The notes under the pieces: model-generated | Told to the model about the DNA's origin: nothing | What the model saw: only the letters and a program-made list of their open reading frames with translations | Database searches by the model: none | In this document: positions 61,995 to 64,000 of the stretch, piece by piece | Position numbering within the stretch: position 1 is the first letter of the stretch | How the letters are laid out: each line of letters starts with the position of its first letter | Assembly: GCF_001898575.1 (NCBI RefSeq) | Contig: NZ_MKUD01000070.1 | Span: forward strand, 62,001-126,000 | Reading direction: 5' to 3' | Source: Spirosoma sp. 48-14 | GTDB lineage: Bacteria; Bacteroidota; Bacteroidia; Cytophagales; Spirosomataceae | Length of the DNA: 64,000 nucleotides | Translations under genes and position numbers: made by a program

Positions 61995-64000
61995 TTACTT
62001 CTTCAATTCGTCCAAAAATTCATGGAATGCTTTTTCAAGCGCCTGTAGCGCATCCGACAGGCCACTGGTGTCATTCACTTTGAGCTTACCTTCGGCGGTT
62101 CGGGCAATATCGGCTACGCGGGATACACCGATGGTCCCGGCACTACCTTTCAACGTATGCAGATGACCTTTTACCGTCGGAATATCGCCCAGTGAATAGG
62201 CTGATAATGAACCACTGACCAGCTCTTCAGCCTCGGTCACAAACTCCTCCATAATGCTATCCACCAAGTCCTGTCCGCCAATGTCACGAAGTTGCCCCAC
62301 GATTTCCTGGTCAATAATGGGCAACGTTGGCTGAGGAGTCAACACAACGGGCTTTACTGGTTCGGGCGAATCAGTGGATTTGGCTCGGTTGGCATCCGAA
62401 ATCTCTTTTACTTTGGCGACCAGACTCTGCGCGCGGATGGGCTTGGCAATGTAGTCGTCGAGGCCCTGACTAATGAATCGTTCCCGGTCTTCCTTCATCG
62501 AGTAGGCGGTCATAGCCACCACCGTAGGCAGGGCTTTCCCAAACTGTTCGCGAAGTCGACGGGTGGTTTCAACACCATCCATATCTGGCATCTGAATGTC
62601 CATGAAAATGACATCGAAGGGAGTTAATGGATTGCTACCTTCTGCTCGTTCCGTCACGGCCTGAATGGCGGCTGGTCCACTATCGGCAGTGGTGACAACA
62701 CAACCCGCTTTTCGTAGGATTTCGCTGGCCACTTTGCGGTTTACGGCATTATCGTCGACCAGGAGTACATCCGGGTGGTAGGTGCTGAAGAAGTTAGCCA
62801 GGGCGATTTCGGCTACTTCGGTCGTTTGCTGCGTTGGGCTGATGGCCGTTTCTTTAAGCTCAATGACGAACCAGAACGTACTGCCCATGCCAACGGTCGA
62901 TTCAACGCCAACTTCGCCTTTCATCAGGTGCGCCAGCTCCTTAGAAATAGCCAGTCCGAGCCCGGTGCCCCCAAACGATTTCCGCGATGAGGTGTCGACC
63001 TGGCTGAATGAGTTGAACAACAGATTGATATTCTGGGGAGAAATGCCAATGCCCGAGTCTTTAACCGCCACACGAATCCGGTTGAATTTGCCCCGTTTGC
63101 TGACCAGCGACGCTTCGACTTCGATGGTGCCATTCTCCGTAAATTTGATGGCGTTGGATGTCAGATTCGACAAAATTTGCAACAGACGCGTCTGGTCGGC
63201 AATGACAAACGTGGGGAGGTCGGGAGCCAGTTTGTACGTTAGCTGGTTGTTTTTTGAGTTGGCCTGCTGCCCAAAAAGCGCAATCAACTTCTCGAAAATC
63301 TCCTTGAAGGCAATGGGCGCTTCGTGGAGAACCATTTTACCCGCTTCGATTTTCGACAGGTCCAGAATGTCGTTCAGGATATTGAGCAGGGTTTCCGACG
63401 ACCGTTTGACGGTTTTGACATAACTGCGCTGCTCTTCATCCAACCGGGTGTCGTTCAGCAGGTCGATCATGCCGATGATTCCGTTCATGGGAGTCCGGAT
63501 TTCGTGGCTCATATTGGCCAGAAACTGCTCCTTCACCTTCAACGAACGCTCGGCCTCGTCTTTGGCCTTTTCCAGTTCGGCCGACTGTCGTTTCAATTCG
63601 GTGATATCACGAGCCAGTACGGCCACTACCGAACCTGTACTGGGGTCGTCGTTCAGCATCAGCATGTTGAACATATATTGCCGTTCACTGCCGTCTTTCC
63701 GGCGCATACTGGCTTCAAAATTCCGAAGGCTTCGGTTTCGGGCCAGTTTGAACATGGCTCGGCGAATGGCTGTCTTATCGATAAAGAACTGGCTGATTTC
63801 ATGCCCCAGCACTTCGTCGGGCGTGTAGCCCATGCGCTTGAACACCGACGGGCTGATCATGGTAATGCAGCCTTTCCGGTCAACACGAGCATAGATATCC
63901 TGAAGGTTTTCAAAAATACCCCGGAATTTCTCTTCACTCTGGCGGGTTGCAATTTCGGCCTGCCGACGGTTGGTAATATTCCGGGCAATGCCCGACACTT
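61995..64000 (-). CDS. Hybrid sensor histidine kinase, C-terminal part (partial)
   Basis: The frame is open to the end of the window, so the protein starts beyond it; about 668 residues are seen. The first residues (GIARNITNRRQAEI) close an upstream PAS domain. Domains then follow: a PAS domain (about 20-135), coiled coil, HisKA with the phospho-acceptor in ANMSHEIRTPMNGIIGM, an ATPase domain (SNAIKFTENG, GGTGLGLAIS), a receiver domain (LLVDDNAVNRKV, phospho-Asp in VIFMDIQMPDMDG, Lys in DYIAKPI) and a C-terminal Hpt domain (HLHTLKGSAGTIG). The complete relay lets it pass phosphate to an outside receiver, such as the lone one at 7445-7903 (inference). Confidence 0.95.
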   Translation of the reverse strand, partial: VSGIARNITNRRQAEIATRQSEEKFRGIFENLQDIYARVDRKGCITMISPSVFKRMGYTPDEVLGHEISQFFIDKTAIRRAMFKLARNRSLRNFEASMRRKDGSERQYMFNMLMLNDDPSTGSVVAVLARDITELKRQSAELEKAKDEAERSLKVKEQFLANMSHEIRTPMNGIIGMIDLLNDTRLDEEQRSYVKTVKRSSETLLNILNDILDLSKIEAGKMVLHEAPIAFKEIFEKLIALFGQQANSKNNQLTYKLAPDLPTFVIADQTRLLQILSNLTSNAIKFTENGTIEVEASLVSKRGKFNRIRVAVKDSGIGISPQNINLLFNSFSQVDTSSRKSFGGTGLGLAISKELAHLMKGEVGVESTVGMGSTFWFVIELKETAISPTQQTTEVAEIALANFFSTYHPDVLLVDDNAVNRKVASEILRKAGCVVTTADSGPAAIQAVTERAEGSNPLTPFDVIFMDIQMPDMDGVETTRRLREQFGKALPTVVAMTAYSMKEDRERFISQGLDDYIAKPIRAQSLVAKVKEISDANRAKSTDSPEPVKPVVLTPQPTLPIIDQEIVGQLRDIGGQDLVDSIMEEFVTEAEELVSGSLSAYSLGDIPTVKGHLHTLKGSAGTIGVSRVADIARTAEGKLKVNDTSGLSDALQALEKAFHEFLDELKK

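Overview
The window looks like chromosomal DNA from a member of the Bacteroidota, most likely a Spirosoma-like Cytophagales (inference from gene content, not from a marker gene). The support is a SusC/SusD pair under an ECF sigma/FecR anti-sigma couple, LytS/LytTR two-component genes, carboxypeptidase-regulatory-like and TonB-plug modules, a sorting-domain-like protein, DUF4468/DUF3891/DUF4932/DUF1080 families and starts with weak or no Shine-Dalgarno sequences. I see no rRNA, tRNA, CRISPR array, transposase or phage module.

Layout. 1-5.3 kb: the tail of a LysR regulator, then a minus-strand run of secreted proteins (seven-repeat FG-GAP protein; a blue-copper/propeller/HEAT fusion; a DUF1080 protein). 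5.6-7.1 kb: two Tat-exported ferritin-like proteins. 7.4-9.6 kb: a single-domain response regulator and an amidase. 9.6-17.8 kb: lipoprotein, MFS carrier, small outer-membrane-like protein, Crp-like regulator, sodium:solute symporter, BrkB-type membrane protein, and a membrane protein/DUF4468 pair. 18-20.8 kb: secreted protein, HSL-type esterase, second Crp-like regulator. 20.8-29.5 kb: a complete trans-envelope signalling and uptake locus, sigma - FecR - STN-containing SusC - SusD - FAD-dependent oxidoreductase. 29.7-36 kb: cupin, LytS/LytTR pair, DUF3244-like sorting-domain protein, FkbM-like methyltransferase, GH43 enzyme, FKBP lipoprotein. 36.5-39.1 kb: FAD/NAD(P) protein and DUF3891 protein. 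39.1-48.5 kb: large secreted proteins (MG/TonB-plug protein, CotH/lamin-tail protein), a gluconolactonase-like pseudogene and a bicupin. 48.7-55.2 kb: a plus-strand cluster of a phytoene-desaturase-like FAD enzyme, an overlapping Pyr4-like integral membrane terpene cyclase candidate, an orphan histidine kinase, two unknown proteins and an SDR. 55.2-64 kb: Old Yellow Enzyme, YpfJ-type metallopeptidase, HxlR regulator divergent from a DsbA-like protein with a helix-turn-helix-like tail, small membrane proteins, a DUF4932 metallopeptidase and a C-terminal part of a hybrid histidine kinase running off the window.

Two things stand out. First, the 48.8-55.2 kb cluster may be an undescribed membrane terpenoid pathway. 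Second, many gene ends carry long inverted repeats (13-37 bp arms, mostly perfect), usually 0-45 nt after, or starting inside, a stop codon and usually without a U-tract. Each has a different sequence, except two that share a CAGGATT-based motif.
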